Of a DNA stretch of 39,056 nt, positions 8,161 to 17,500 are shown one piece after another. This stretch comes from Chloroflexota bacterium. GTDB lineage: Bacteria > Chloroflexota > Dormibacteria > Dormibacterales > Dormibacteraceae. Numbering within the stretch: the first letter of the stretch is position 1; each line of letters starts with the position of its first letter. The position numbers were made by a program, and so were the translations under genes. The stretch spans positions 1 to 39,056 of the forward strand of contig VBEK01000125.1 of the NCBI GenBank assembly GCA_005889135.1, read 5' to 3'. The notes under the pieces were generated by a model, which saw nothing but the letters and a program-made list of their open reading frames with translations, did not search any database and had not been told where the DNA came from.

Positions 8161-9387
8161 GTGATCGACGCTTCCCGAAGGTGGGGCAACCTCGGCGCGG
8201 CGGCGGGCGCCGCGGCCGCCGTTCTGTTCGCCGCCTTCGACCTCTACCAGTGGGCGCTCGCCTACGCGGCGGACCGCTTCCACAACGACTTCACCTTCTA
8301 CTACGCGGCCGCGCGCATCGGCCTGGCCCACGGCTGGGGCTCGATCTACGACCTCGGGCTGCAGCAGGCAGAGCTGGACGCGATGGGGTCGGGGATCAAG
8401 ATCGCCGAGCTGGCGCGCTACATCAGCCCGCCGCCGGTCGCGTGGGCGGCGCTCCCGCTCACCGCCCTGCCGTACGAGGTGGCGTACTGGACGTGGAGCG
8501 CGCTCCTCCTCGCCGCGCTTGTCGTGGTTTGGGGGCTGGCCGCCCCGGGGGCCGGGCCGGCGCGCCTGATCTTTCTCGCTGCCGCGGTGGGCTGGCTGCC
8601 GGTGATCTACGCCCTGCAGCTCGGCCAGCCCCAGTTCTTCGTCGCGCTGGGCGTGGCGGGGTCGTACGCGCTGCTGCGCACCGGCCGTCCGTTCTGGGCC
8701 GGCGTCGCGCTGTGCCCTCTCGCCCTCAAGCCTCAGCTGGCGTTCCTGGTCCCGATCGTCCTGCTCGCGGCCCGCCGCGACCGCGCCTTCCTGGGCAGCC
8801 TCGTCGGGCTGGGTGCGATCGGACTCGCCTCGGTGCTCTCGCTCGGACCGGGCGGCGTCAGCGCCTACGAGGCCCGCCTGACGTTCGCATCGAGCGTGCC
8901 GGTGAACCGCGAGCTCACCCTGGCCTTCCTCCTCGGCCCCAGCACCCCGACGCGCGCGCTCCAGGTCGTCATCGGCCTCTGGACGCTCGTACTCGCGTAC
9001 CGCCTCCGCCGGCGCAGCCCGGAGTGGCTGTACGCCTGCGCCCTCGCCGGCGGACTGCTGGCCACGCCGTACGCGCACCTCGACGACCTGGTCATGGTCG
9101 GACTCGCGGGCTGGCTGTGCCTGCGCGCAGGCGCGCCCGCGTGGACGTGGGCCTATGCACTGGCGTTCGTGATCGCCGTCGAGGGCGTCGTCTTCTGGGG
9201 ACCGGCTCCGGTCCTGCTGGGCGAGCTTGGGTTTCTCGGCCTACTCTCAGTCGCGGCGCTGAAACATGACGACCGCGACGCCGAGCAGCACCGCGCCGAA
9301 GGCGAGCATGATGCCCGCCTCGAGCGGAACCGGCAGCACCTGACCGTTGATAGTCAGCCCCAGGCTGTCGACGTGGGCAAGGCCTGA
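8161..9387 (+). CDS. GT87/DUF2029-like multi-pass membrane glycosyltransferase
   Basis: 408 residues from GTG 8161 with about nine or ten hydrophobic segments. The first extracytoplasmic loop contains FHNDFTFYYAAARIGLAHG and SIYDLGLQQ, the 'DFxxYYxAA...G...lYD' pattern of DUF2029/GT87 polyprenyl-phosphate mannose-dependent alpha-mannosyltransferases (mycobacterial PimE is a member). Further family-like parts are QLGQPQFFVALGV and ALKPQLAFLVPIVLL. Such enzymes add sugars from a lipid-linked donor to cell-surface glycolipids on the outer face. The last ~45 residues are hydrophilic (DDRDAEQHRAEGEHDARLE...) and are read antisense through the end of the ABC permease gene, so the natural end of the fold is probably near 9270. 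Confidence 0.8.
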   Translation: MIDASRRWGNLGAAAGAAAAVLFAAFDLYQWALAYAADRFHNDFTFYYAAARIGLAHGWGSIYDLGLQQAELDAMGSGIKIAELARYISPPPVAWAALPLTALPYEVAYWTWSALLLAALVVVWGLAAPGAGPARLIFLAAAVGWLPVIYALQLGQPQFFVALGVAGSYALLRTGRPFWAGVALCPLALKPQLAFLVPIVLLAARRDRAFLGSLVGLGAIGLASVLSLGPGGVSAYEARLTFASSVPVNRELTLAFLLGPSTPTRALQVVIGLWTLVLAYRLRRRSPEWLYACALAGGLLATPYAHLDDLVMVGLAGWLCLRAGAPAWTWAYALAFVIAVEGVVFWGPAPVLLGELGFLGLLSVAALKHDDRDAEQHRAEGEHDARLERNRQHLTVDSQPQAVDVGKA

Positions 9388-10122
9388 GTTCGCGAGCACG
9401 ACGCGGCGGATGGGGTCGATGCCGTAGGACGCCGGGTCGAGCCTGGTCAGGACTGTCATCCAGCCCGGCAGATTGGTGAGCGGAAACAGCGCGCCGGACA
9501 GGAAGAACATCGGCATCATCAGGAAGTTCATCACGACCTGGAATCCCTGCAGCGACTTCATCATCGAGGCGATCGCCACGCCGAAGGAGGCGAGGCCGAA
9601 GGCGAGCACCGCCGCCAGCGGGACCAGCTCGACGATGGTCAGCACGCTCAGCTTCACACCGATGAGCGGCGCGAGCACGAGCAGGATCAGGCCCTGGATC
9701 ATCGCCTGTGTCGTGCCTCCGAGCGCCTTGCCGATCGCCACCGCCCACCGATCGATGGGCGCCACCAGCACCTCCTTGAGGAACCCGAACTCGCGGTCCC
9801 ACACGATCGACATCGCGCCGAAGATCGCGCTGAAGAGGATCGACATGCCGATGATGCCGGGGTACATGAACTGGATGTAGGTCAGGCCGGACCCGCGCCC
9901 GAATGCGCCGCCCAGCGAGGAGCTCAGGCCGGACCCGAAGACGACGAGGAACAGCAGGGGCTGGGCGAGCGACGCCACGAGGCGCCAGCGGTCGCGCCAG
10001 TAGCGAAGCACGTCGCGGTACCAGATGATGTAGATCGCGCGCAAGCTCGCGAGGCGCGTGTCGACCGGCGCCGCCTGCACCGGCGACTCGACCGTGGGCC
10101 TGGCGGCTGTTTCGACTCTCAT
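9247..10122 (-). CDS. ABC-2 type transporter permease (DrrB-like)
   Basis: 291 residues, six TM segments. The pattern is that of ABC-2 membrane subunits: an N-terminal cytoplasmic stretch with YIIWYRDVLRYWRDR, then TM1, a conserved FMYPGIIGMSILFSAIFGAM region, the WDREFGFLKEVLVAPI loop, and PMFFLSGALFPLTNLPGWM near the end. With the adjacent ATPase it should form a DrrAB-like exporter for a hydrophobic drug, lipid or polysaccharide; substrate unknown. Start ATG 10122 overlaps the ATPase stop by 4 bases. The 3' end overlaps the convergent glycosyltransferase frame by 141 bases. Confidence 0.93.
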   Translation of the reverse strand: MRVETAARPTVESPVQAAPVDTRLASLRAIYIIWYRDVLRYWRDRWRLVASLAQPLLFLVVFGSGLSSSLGGAFGRGSGLTYIQFMYPGIIGMSILFSAIFGAMSIVWDREFGFLKEVLVAPIDRWAVAIGKALGGTTQAMIQGLILLVLAPLIGVKLSVLTIVELVPLAAVLAFGLASFGVAIASMMKSLQGFQVVMNFLMMPMFFLSGALFPLTNLPGWMTVLTRLDPASYGIDPIRRVVLANSGLAHVDSLGLTINGQVLPVPLEAGIMLAFGAVLLGVAVVMFQRRD

Positions 10123-11117
10123 CTACGCCTCCCCGCCATCCAGCGGCTCGCCATGGCGCGATTGCGGTCGCGCGCGCTGACCTCCTCCTCGCGGATGGCC
10201 CGACCCGTCAGCTTGAGGAACACGTCATCGAGAGAGGGACGTCGCAGCGACACCGTGTCCACGGGCGCCGTCAGCTCGCGCACCAGCCGGGGCACGAAGG
10301 CCCGCCCGTCCTTGACCTCCATGCGCAGGGCGCCATTGTCACGCGCGGGCGTGACGCCGAGCAGCGTCTGGATCTCGCGCGCGGCCTCGTCCGGGTCCTG
10401 GGATGTGATCGTGACGACGTCGCCACCGACCTTGGCCTTCAGCTCGTCGGGCGTATCGAGCGCGACGATCTTGCCGTGGTCGATGATCGCGATCCGATCG
10501 CAGTACTCGGCCTCGTCCATGTAGTGCGTCGTCATGAAGATGGTGACGCCCCTCTTGGTGCGGAGCTCGTTGAGGTGGGTCCATATGCTCTTGCGCGTCT
10601 GCGGGTCCAGGCCGAGCGTGGGCTCGTCGAGGAACAGGATCTGCGGCTGGTGGAGCATTCCCCGCGCAATCTCGAGCCGGCGCTTCATGCCTCCCGAGAA
10701 GGTCTTCACCTGGGACGAGGCGCGGTCGGACAGCTGCATCATCGCGAGCATCTCGTCGATGCGGCGCCGCCGGTCTGGCGCCGGCACGCTGTAGATGAAG
10801 GCGTGGAACTCGAGGTTCTCGCGCGCGGTGAGCTGGTCGTCCAGCGATGGGTCCTGGAACACAAGGCCGATGCGCTGCCGCACCGCGGCGGGGTCGTGCA
10901 TGACATCGATGCCCGCGACGCGCGCCACCCCCGCGGTCGGGGTGAGCAGCGTGCAGAGCATCGAGATAGTCGTCGACTTGCCGGCTCCGTTCGGGCCGAG
11001 GAAGCCGAAGATCTCGCCCGGCCTGACCTCGAGGTCGATGCCCGCGACCGCGGTCAGGTCGCCGTACTTCTTGACGAGGCCTTCCGCCTCGATCACTGCC
11101 CCGGCCACTCGCTCCAC
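10119..11117 (-). CDS. ABC transporter ATP-binding protein (DrrA-like)
   Basis: 332 residues from GTG 11117; GTG 11108 is also possible. Walker A is GPNGAGKST, the Q-loop region is GLVFQDPSLDDQLT, the ABC signature is SGGMKRR, Walker B is ILFLDEPTLGLDP, and the switch His lies in MTTHYMDEAE. The extra C-terminal ~80 residues (DUF4162-like, ending in RPSLDDVFLKLTGR) are typical of DrrA-type exporters. It powers export through the permease encoded immediately downstream, whose start it overlaps by 4 bases. It lies 26 bases after the enoyl-CoA hydratase gene, and probably in the same transcript from pruA. Confidence 0.95.
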   Translation of the reverse strand: MERVAGAVIEAEGLVKKYGDLTAVAGIDLEVRPGEIFGFLGPNGAGKSTTISMLCTLLTPTAGVARVAGIDVMHDPAAVRQRIGLVFQDPSLDDQLTARENLEFHAFIYSVPAPDRRRRIDEMLAMMQLSDRASSQVKTFSGGMKRRLEIARGMLHQPQILFLDEPTLGLDPQTRKSIWTHLNELRTKRGVTIFMTTHYMDEAEYCDRIAIIDHGKIVALDTPDELKAKVGGDVVTITSQDPDEAAREIQTLLGVTPARDNGALRMEVKDGRAFVPRLVRELTAPVDTVSLRRPSLDDVFLKLTGRAIREEEVSARDRNRAMASRWMAGRRR

Positions 11118-11143
11118 CTTAGACAGTAATCGCCGAGACAGCT

Positions 11144-11872
11144 TTATTCGCCGTGCCTGCCCTTGCCTTCGGCGAAGCGCTGTGCACCCTCGAGAGCCTC
11201 GCCGGACGACATCGCGCCGGTGCCTTCGCGGTACTCGGCGAGCATCGCCTCCTCGAGACTGAGCGACCACTGCTTCAGCACGCTTCTCCGATCGCCTCGC
11301 AAGGCGTGCTGCGGATAGGAAGCGATCTCGCGCGCCAGCCTTTGCGCCTCGGCGAGCGCCGCGCCGGGTTCGACGACCCTTTCGACGAGGCCGATGCGCA
11401 ACGCCTCTTCGGCGCGCACGGGCCGGCCAGTGAGGATGAGGTCGAGGGCTCGCCCCTGCCCCACCAGGCGCGGCAGACGGACTGTGCCCAGGTCGATCAG
11501 CGGCACCCCGAAGCGGCGATTGAATACGCCGAGCGTAGCCTCGCGCGAGACGATCCGGAGGTCGCACCACAGGGCGAGCTCCAGTCCCCCGGCGACGGCG
11601 TAACCCTCGATGGCCGCTAGCACGGGCTTGCCGAGGTGCATCCGCGTCGGTCCCATCGGACCCGGGCCGGTCTCGCCGACCGCGTAGGTTGCCCCGCCGG
11701 CCAGTGCCTTCAGGTCGAAGCCGGCGCAGAAGTTCCCTGCCGCACCGGTGAGCACGGCCACCGCAAGCGCGCCGTCGGAGTCGAACGTCTCGAAGGCAGC
11801 CTCCAGGGCCCGCGCGGTCTCGGGGTCGACCGCGTTGCGCACCTCGGGCCGGTCGATGGTGACGGTGAGCAC
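11144..11872 (-). CDS. Enoyl-CoA hydratase/isomerase (crotonase) family protein
   Basis: 242 residues. Crotonase features: VTIDRPEVRNAVD at the N terminus, the oxyanion segment GNFCAGFDLKAL, and GYAVAGGLELALWCDLRI carrying the usual first catalytic Glu position. At the second catalytic site, where hydratases often have QPE, this protein reads RRFGVPLIDLG, so the second Glu is missing. It may act as a different crotonase (isomerase, hydrolase or decarboxylase) rather than a standard hydratase. The start is awkward: GTG 11872 is the only usual start codon near the front, yet the in-frame sequence upstream (KKVRVEVDGA) looks like family sequence. It lies 28 bases after the pruA stop, in the same direction. 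Confidence 0.88.
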   Translation of the reverse strand: MLTVTIDRPEVRNAVDPETARALEAAFETFDSDGALAVAVLTGAAGNFCAGFDLKALAGGATYAVGETGPGPMGPTRMHLGKPVLAAIEGYAVAGGLELALWCDLRIVSREATLGVFNRRFGVPLIDLGTVRLPRLVGQGRALDLILTGRPVRAEEALRIGLVERVVEPGAALAEAQRLAREIASYPQHALRGDRRSVLKQWSLSLEEAMLAEYREGTGAMSSGEALEGAQRFAEGKGRHGE

Positions 11873-11900
11873 CGCCCCATCGACCTCAACTCTTACCTTC

Positions 11901-13553
11901 TTAGAGAGCGCCTCGCTCGTGGTCGTCTTCCATGAACGGGTAGCGGTGATCGGTCGGCGGGGCGTACGTCTCCTTGATGATGCGTGGGCTGACCCAGCGG
12001 ATCAGGTTCAGGAACGAGCCCGCCTTGTCGTTCGTCCCCGACGCCCGCGCGCCACCGAAGGGCTGAAGGCCGACGACTGCGCCGGTCGGCTTGTCGTTGA
12101 TGTAGAAGTTCCCGGCCGCGTTGACGAGCCGCTCCGAGGCCTTGCGGATCGCCTGCCGGTCGCGCGCGAACACCGCGCCGGTGAGACCGTACGGGCTGGT
12201 GCGGTCGCACAGGTCGAGCGTCTCGTCGAACTTGCCGTCCGCGTACGGGTAGACCGTCAGGATGGGGCCGAACAGCTCCTCCTTGAGGAGCTTGAAGTCA
12301 GGATCGGTGGTCTCGATGACCGTCGGCCGGATGAACCAGCCGACCTTGTCGTCGCCCTTGCCGCCGGCGATCACCGTCGCGGTGTCGGTCTTTTTCGCGT
12401 ATTCGATCGCGTTCATGTGCGTGGTGTAAGCGCGCTGGTCGATCACCGCGCCCATGAAGTTGCGGAAGTCGGCGACGTCGCCCTGCGGGATGGCGTCGAC
12501 GAGGTCGACGAGATCAGGCTTCATCGCCTTCCACATCGACTGCGGGATGTAGGCGCGGGAGGCGGCCGAGCACTTCTGGCCCTGGTACTCGAACGCGCCG
12601 CGGACCAGCGCCGTGCGGAGCGCGTCGGTGTCGGCCGAATCGTGGGCGAGGACGAAATCCTTGCCCCCGGTCTCGCCGACAAGTCGCGGGTAGGTGCGGT
12701 ACCGGCCGATGTTCTCTCCCACTTCGCGCCACATCGTCTGGAAGACCTCGGTCGAGCCGGTGAAGTGGATGCCCGCCAGCTCGGGGTGGTTGAGCACCCT
12801 CTCCGAGATCTCGGACGCGCTGCCGCTGACCATGTTGATCACCCCCGGCGGCATACCTGCCTCGAGCAAAAGCTCGACCAGGAAGTGGCTGACGAGCAGC
12901 GTCTGGGTCGCGGGCTTGAAGATGACGGTGTTGCCCATGAGCATCGGCGCGGTGGGCAGGTTGCCGGCGATCGAGGTGAAGTTGAACGGGCTGACCGCGA
13001 AGATGAAGCCCTCGAGCGGCCGGTACTCGAGACGGTTCCAGGCCGTGGCGTCGTTGAAGGGCTGGTTGCGCAGCAGCTGGTCGCCGAAGTAGGCGTTGTA
13101 GCGCCAGAAGTCGATCGTCTCGCAAGCGGCGTCGATCTCCGCCTGGTGCACCGTCTTCGACTGGCCGAGCATCGTGGCCGCGTTGATCGTGTCGCGCCAC
13201 GGGCCCGCCAGCAGGGAGGCCGCCCGGAGCAGCACCGCGGCGCGCTCATGGAACGCGGTCGCGGCCCACGCCTTGCGCGCGGCGAGCGCGGCGTTGATGG
13301 CGTCGTCGATGTCCTTGGCGCCGCCGACGGCGTACTCCGCGATCGCGAGCTCGTGGCGGTGGGGGGAGCGGATGTCCGCCCGCGACGCGCCCCAGCGCCG
13401 CTCGCCGCCGATCTGCATCGGCACCTCGGTCCGGGCGTCGGTCAGCTCGGCGAGGCGCGACTTGAGCGACTTGCGGTGCGGGTCGCCGGGCGCGTAGGAG
13501 CGGACGGCCTCGTTGCTGGGCTGCGGAACCTGGAAATGTCCGTCGGCGGTCAT
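11901..13553 (-). CDS. pruA: L-glutamate gamma-semialdehyde dehydrogenase (1-pyrroline-5-carboxylate dehydrogenase)
   Basis: 550 residues, the length of the stand-alone ALDH4-type enzyme. The N terminus, PSNEAVRSYAPGDPHRKSL, is characteristic of this class and not of general aldehyde dehydrogenases. Catalytic Cys328 lies in GQKCSAASRAYIP and Glu294 in VGETGGKDF, with the spacing normal for ALDHs. The enzyme oxidises glutamate semialdehyde (from proline or ornithine breakdown) to glutamate with NAD+. It heads a minus-strand set with a crotonase and an ABC exporter. Proline dehydrogenase, its usual partner, is not in the window. It starts 77 bases from the divergent nucleotidyltransferase-fold gene (23 bases if that gene uses its TTG). 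Confidence 0.95.
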   Translation of the reverse strand: MTADGHFQVPQPSNEAVRSYAPGDPHRKSLKSRLAELTDARTEVPMQIGGERRWGASRADIRSPHRHELAIAEYAVGGAKDIDDAINAALAARKAWAATAFHERAAVLLRAASLLAGPWRDTINAATMLGQSKTVHQAEIDAACETIDFWRYNAYFGDQLLRNQPFNDATAWNRLEYRPLEGFIFAVSPFNFTSIAGNLPTAPMLMGNTVIFKPATQTLLVSHFLVELLLEAGMPPGVINMVSGSASEISERVLNHPELAGIHFTGSTEVFQTMWREVGENIGRYRTYPRLVGETGGKDFVLAHDSADTDALRTALVRGAFEYQGQKCSAASRAYIPQSMWKAMKPDLVDLVDAIPQGDVADFRNFMGAVIDQRAYTTHMNAIEYAKKTDTATVIAGGKGDDKVGWFIRPTVIETTDPDFKLLKEELFGPILTVYPYADGKFDETLDLCDRTSPYGLTGAVFARDRQAIRKASERLVNAAGNFYINDKPTGAVVGLQPFGGARASGTNDKAGSFLNLIRWVSPRIIKETYAPPTDHRYPFMEDDHERGAL

Positions 13554-13630
13554 CTGACTTCCTCCGCTCTATCCTGTTGGTCGCCTGCCGTCGATCATCC
13601 CACGTAACCAGGGGCCGTATCGAGACACAG

Positions 13631-14536
13631 GTGGCTGTCGGGCAACTCAGCGCCGAGATCCCAGCGATCGGTGATCGCGTGCGCCGCACCGTCGCGCTTC
13701 TTCAGCGCCGCGGCTACGCGCTGGCGCCCTCCCGGCTCGCCGCGATCTGCCTGGGCGGGACGCTCAGGGAGCAAGAGGTGCGCTGGGCGACCGCGGTCGT
13801 CCCGGAGCTCGCTCTCGCCGAGGGCCTGGTCGTCCAGCGCAACTCTTCGGCGGCAGCGAGCGCGATCCTCGACCGGGCCGACGGTCACGCCGACGCCTCC
13901 CCCGAGTACCTGGAGATGACGGTCGATTTCGTCCGCCGCCTGGTCGCGATCGCGCCCTTCATCACGAGCGTCTCCATCGCGGGCTCGCTGGCGAGCGGCG
14001 GGTTTCGCGCCTCGGACGACGTCGACCTGAACCTGATCGTCGAGGACGGCCATCGCCACCTCGCGTACGTCGTGGTCAACTTCCTCGGCGTGCTGCACGC
14101 GGTGAGGCATCGCGCTAAACCCGTGGACGACCTCACGCGCCGGCCGGTCGCGCCGCGCCTGATGACGGTCAACCTCGTCCTCGAGCGGTCGCAGTGCCGG
14201 CCGCTGGCGAGGCAGGACGAGGACATGGCGTTCGAGCTGTTGATGTCCGAGCCGGTGTTTGGGCTCGAGGCCTTCGAGGAACTGCTCGAGCACAACCCGG
14301 CCCTGGTCGACCACTTCCCACAGCTCGCGCACAAACCGGCGCCGCTGCTCATCGCCACGCCAAGGCGCCTCAGCCGGCGGCTGTATCCCGCGCTCCTCGA
14401 CCGCCCCGCCCAACACCTCGGCCGGTCGGCCTGGCGGTACATGCAGTGGACGCGGCGCCACCACCCCGAGGCGCTGGCGCGCGTGGCCTTCGTGCGCGCG
14501 ACCATGCGGCCGTACACGCTGTTCGACGAAGCTTGA
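13631..14536 (+). CDS. Nucleotidyltransferase-fold protein of unknown function
   Basis: 301 residues from GTG 13631; a TTG at 13577 would add 18 residues, and neither has a clear ribosome site. The centre has SIAGSLASGGFRASDDVDLNLIV: Gly118-Ser119, then Asp130-x-Asp132, the GS...DxD signature of the polymerase-beta-type nucleotidyltransferase fold, with the two Asp as metal ligands. The rest is alpha-helical with many Arg/His, and I do not recognise the family. Such proteins transfer a nucleotide to sugars, antibiotics, proteins or RNA. It overlaps the next gene by 4 bases (TTGA), which ties it to the giant glycosyltransferase and the radical SAM enzyme. A role in activating or modifying a surface glycan is inference from context only. 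Confidence 0.7.
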   Translation: MAVGQLSAEIPAIGDRVRRTVALLQRRGYALAPSRLAAICLGGTLREQEVRWATAVVPELALAEGLVVQRNSSAAASAILDRADGHADASPEYLEMTVDFVRRLVAIAPFITSVSIAGSLASGGFRASDDVDLNLIVEDGHRHLAYVVVNFLGVLHAVRHRAKPVDDLTRRPVAPRLMTVNLVLERSQCRPLARQDEDMAFELLMSEPVFGLEAFEELLEHNPALVDHFPQLAHKPAPLLIATPRRLSRRLYPALLDRPAQHLGRSAWRYMQWTRRHHPEALARVAFVRATMRPYTLFDEA

Positions 14537-17500
14537 TCGGCGACGTCGGGGTCGCGGTACTCGCCACCACCAGCGTCCTCCTGTTCGTCTTCGGGCTGAA
14601 CCTGCTCTACCTGACGATGCGAGCGCTGCGGCGGCCGTGCCTCGGCTTCGCGGCGCCGCCCGATGGATGGGACGGCGCGGAGGCGCGCGTATGCGTGCAG
14701 GTGCCGGTCTACAACGAGCGCTATGTGGCCGAGCGGGTCATAGACGCGGTCTGCGCGATCGACTGGCCGCGTGACCGGTTCGAGGTGCAGGTCCTCGACG
14801 ACTCGGACGACGAGACGTCCCGGATCGTCGCGCGCCGGGTGGAGCGCTGGCGGCGCAGCGGGCACAATGTCACGCACCTCAGGCGAGGCACGCGGGCCGG
14901 GTTCAAAGCCGGCGCGCTCGGCTACGGTCTCGAGAAGACCCACGCGCCCTTCATCGCGATCTTCGACGCCGACTTCGTGCCGCCGCGCGACTTTCTGCGC
15001 CGCATCATGGGCGAGTTCGACGACCCGACGGTCGCCTTCGCGCAAGCGCGTTGGGGCCACCTGAACGAGGCCTACTCGCTCTTCACGCGGCTCCAGGCGA
15101 TGGCTATCGACTTCCACTTCTTGATCGAGCAGGCGGTGCGATCGTCGAGCGGCTACTTCACCAACTTCACCGGCACGGCCGGGGCGTGGCGCCGCGCCGC
15201 GATCGAGGACGCCGGGGGCTGGAGCGCGCGGACGCTGACCGAGGACCTCGACCTCAGCTACCGCGCGCAGCTTCGCGGGTGGAGGGCCGCATACGTGGAA
15301 GACCTCGTCGTGCCGGAAGAGCTTCCGGTGTCGATCGACGCCTACCGGCGCCAGCAGTCGCGCTGGGCAACCGGGAGCTTCCAGACGGCCTTTCGGATGC
15401 TGCTCCCGGTCCTGGGAGGCAACTTCAGAGCCGGCGTCAAGTGGCAGGCGGTGATGCATCTGCTCGCGTACGGGGTCGGCCCCGCGATGCTCGTCCAGCT
15501 CGCCTGCTACCCACTCGTGTTGATCGCCTTCGGGTCGGCGGGCCTACGCCTGCCGTGGTACCTGGGCAGCCTGAGCGCCGTCGCCATCCTCGTCGGCATG
15601 ACGCCGTGGGTCGGGTTCATGGCCGCCCAGTCCAGGCGTGGTCGGCGCTGGTGGTCGGGCATGCCCGCGCTCCTCTGCCAGGTGGTGGGCGCCGGGATGT
15701 CGCTGAACACGCTTCTCGCGCTGGGCCGCGCTGTACGCCCGGGCGGCGTCTTCGAGCGCACGCCGAAGCACCACATCACCAACAAGGGCCAGGAGTGGCG
15801 CGACCAGGCCTACGTGCGGGTGGGCGACCCCCGCGTCCTTCTCGAAGGCGCAGCCTGCATGGCCGCGCTCGCGATCGTCCCCTTTGCGATCACACGTGGC
15901 CAGCTGCTGATCGCCATCTACGCCTCGATGTTCGCCTTCGGCTTCCTGGTCGTGGCGGCGCTGAGCACGGTCGACCTCCTCGAGGTGCTGACGCTGCGCA
16001 GGCTGGGTCGGCGCGCGCTGTCGCGTGTGCATGCCGCCTGGCCGGCCGGGGCGCTTCTGGGCGCGGCGGCCGTGGTGCTCCTCGTCGCCGCCCGGCTGCC
16101 CGAACCTTTCGAGGATGGGTACGGCCACTGGCTGCTGGCGGCCAACCTCGCGGCCACCGGCAACCTCCACGACCCGCTCTTCGGCATGGAGGACACATGG
16201 CTGCCGCTCTATCACCTGCTCGCAGCGGGGGTCCTGCGTGTCTTCGGCCTGTGGCAGCTGGAGGGCCTCAAGGTGATGAGCGCTCTGCTCGGCGTCGCCA
16301 CCGCCGCCTTCGTCTACGCCCTCGCGCCCAACGTCCGGCAGGCGCGACTGGCCACGGCGCTCCTGGTCCTGAACCCGGTCTTTCTCTTCACCTCCGGGTC
16401 GGCGGTCGTCGAACCGCTGCTCACCGCCCTCCTCACGGGCGCGGCGCTGGCGGCGGTGCGCGGGCGGTTGAAGCTCGCGGCCGTGCTCGCGGCGCTCGCG
16501 TGCGCCACCTCGACCAAGGCGTGGATCTGGGTCGCGGCCGCGTCGGCCTTGGCCATCTTCGAGGCGATCCGCTCTCACGCCCGCGCCAGGACGCTCGCGT
16601 GGGCTGTTCCGGCGCTCGGGGTGCTGGTTTTCCTGCAGCTAGGGTTCGCCCCGGCCAGCCACTCGGTGGCGCGCGGCAGCGTGGAGGTGATGTCGGCGAC
16701 CGCGCGCGGAAGCATCCCCGCGGGCGTCGGCGCTCGCCTGCTCGAGCTCCTGTCCACGTTCGGTCTGGCCGCCCTCCCGCTCGTAGCGTTCGGTGGCCTC
16801 GGCGCGGTCACGGCCTGGCGCCGCCGGCCCAGCGCTGCCTGGCGATTCGTCTACCTGCCGGCGATCGCGTACCTCGTCGTCGTGGTCGCCCTTGTCGGAC
16901 TTGGGGTTTACACCGGCAGCCACCGCTACCTCTATCCAGCCTTGCCGGCCATGGCGTTGCTCGCGGCCGCGGCGCTGGATCGTTACACGGGCGCCGTCCA
17001 GGTGGTCGCGGTCGCCGCGACTGCGGCGCTCGGCGTCGCCTTCCTGCCCGTGTTCTGGAGCTTCGGCGACCAGAACGCCGGCCTGGTCGCCGCGGGGCGG
17101 GCGGCAGGCGTGAGCCCCGGGATGCTGATGACCGACTCGCCGGTCGTCGCCTACTACAGCCACAAACAACCATCCGAGGTCACCGGTTCGCAGGCCCTGC
17201 CGGCCGAACGCGAGCGAGCGCTGGCCTGGTTGCGCGAGCACGACGTCACCGCCGTCGTGCTCGAGGACATCAGCTACTACCGCGCGACCGCGGCCTTCCC
17301 CGACCTCGCGAGCGGCAACGCGTCGCCTCCGTTCATGTCCGTCGGCGAGCAGAGGAGCTACCAGGTCGCGTCGGGCAAGCCCGTCTACGTCTACCGTCTG
17401 TGGCCCGACCTCAGCCTGGACGCGGTGGAGCAGGGCAAGACCGCCGCGCTGGCCAAGGGGCTGACGATGGGCCAATCCGGAACCGGCGAGGGCATGGGCT

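Noticed and set aside
11748-13607. Plus-strand 619-codon frame opposite pruA
   Set aside because: A shadow of the pruA coding sequence; pruA has full ALDH motifs and normal length.
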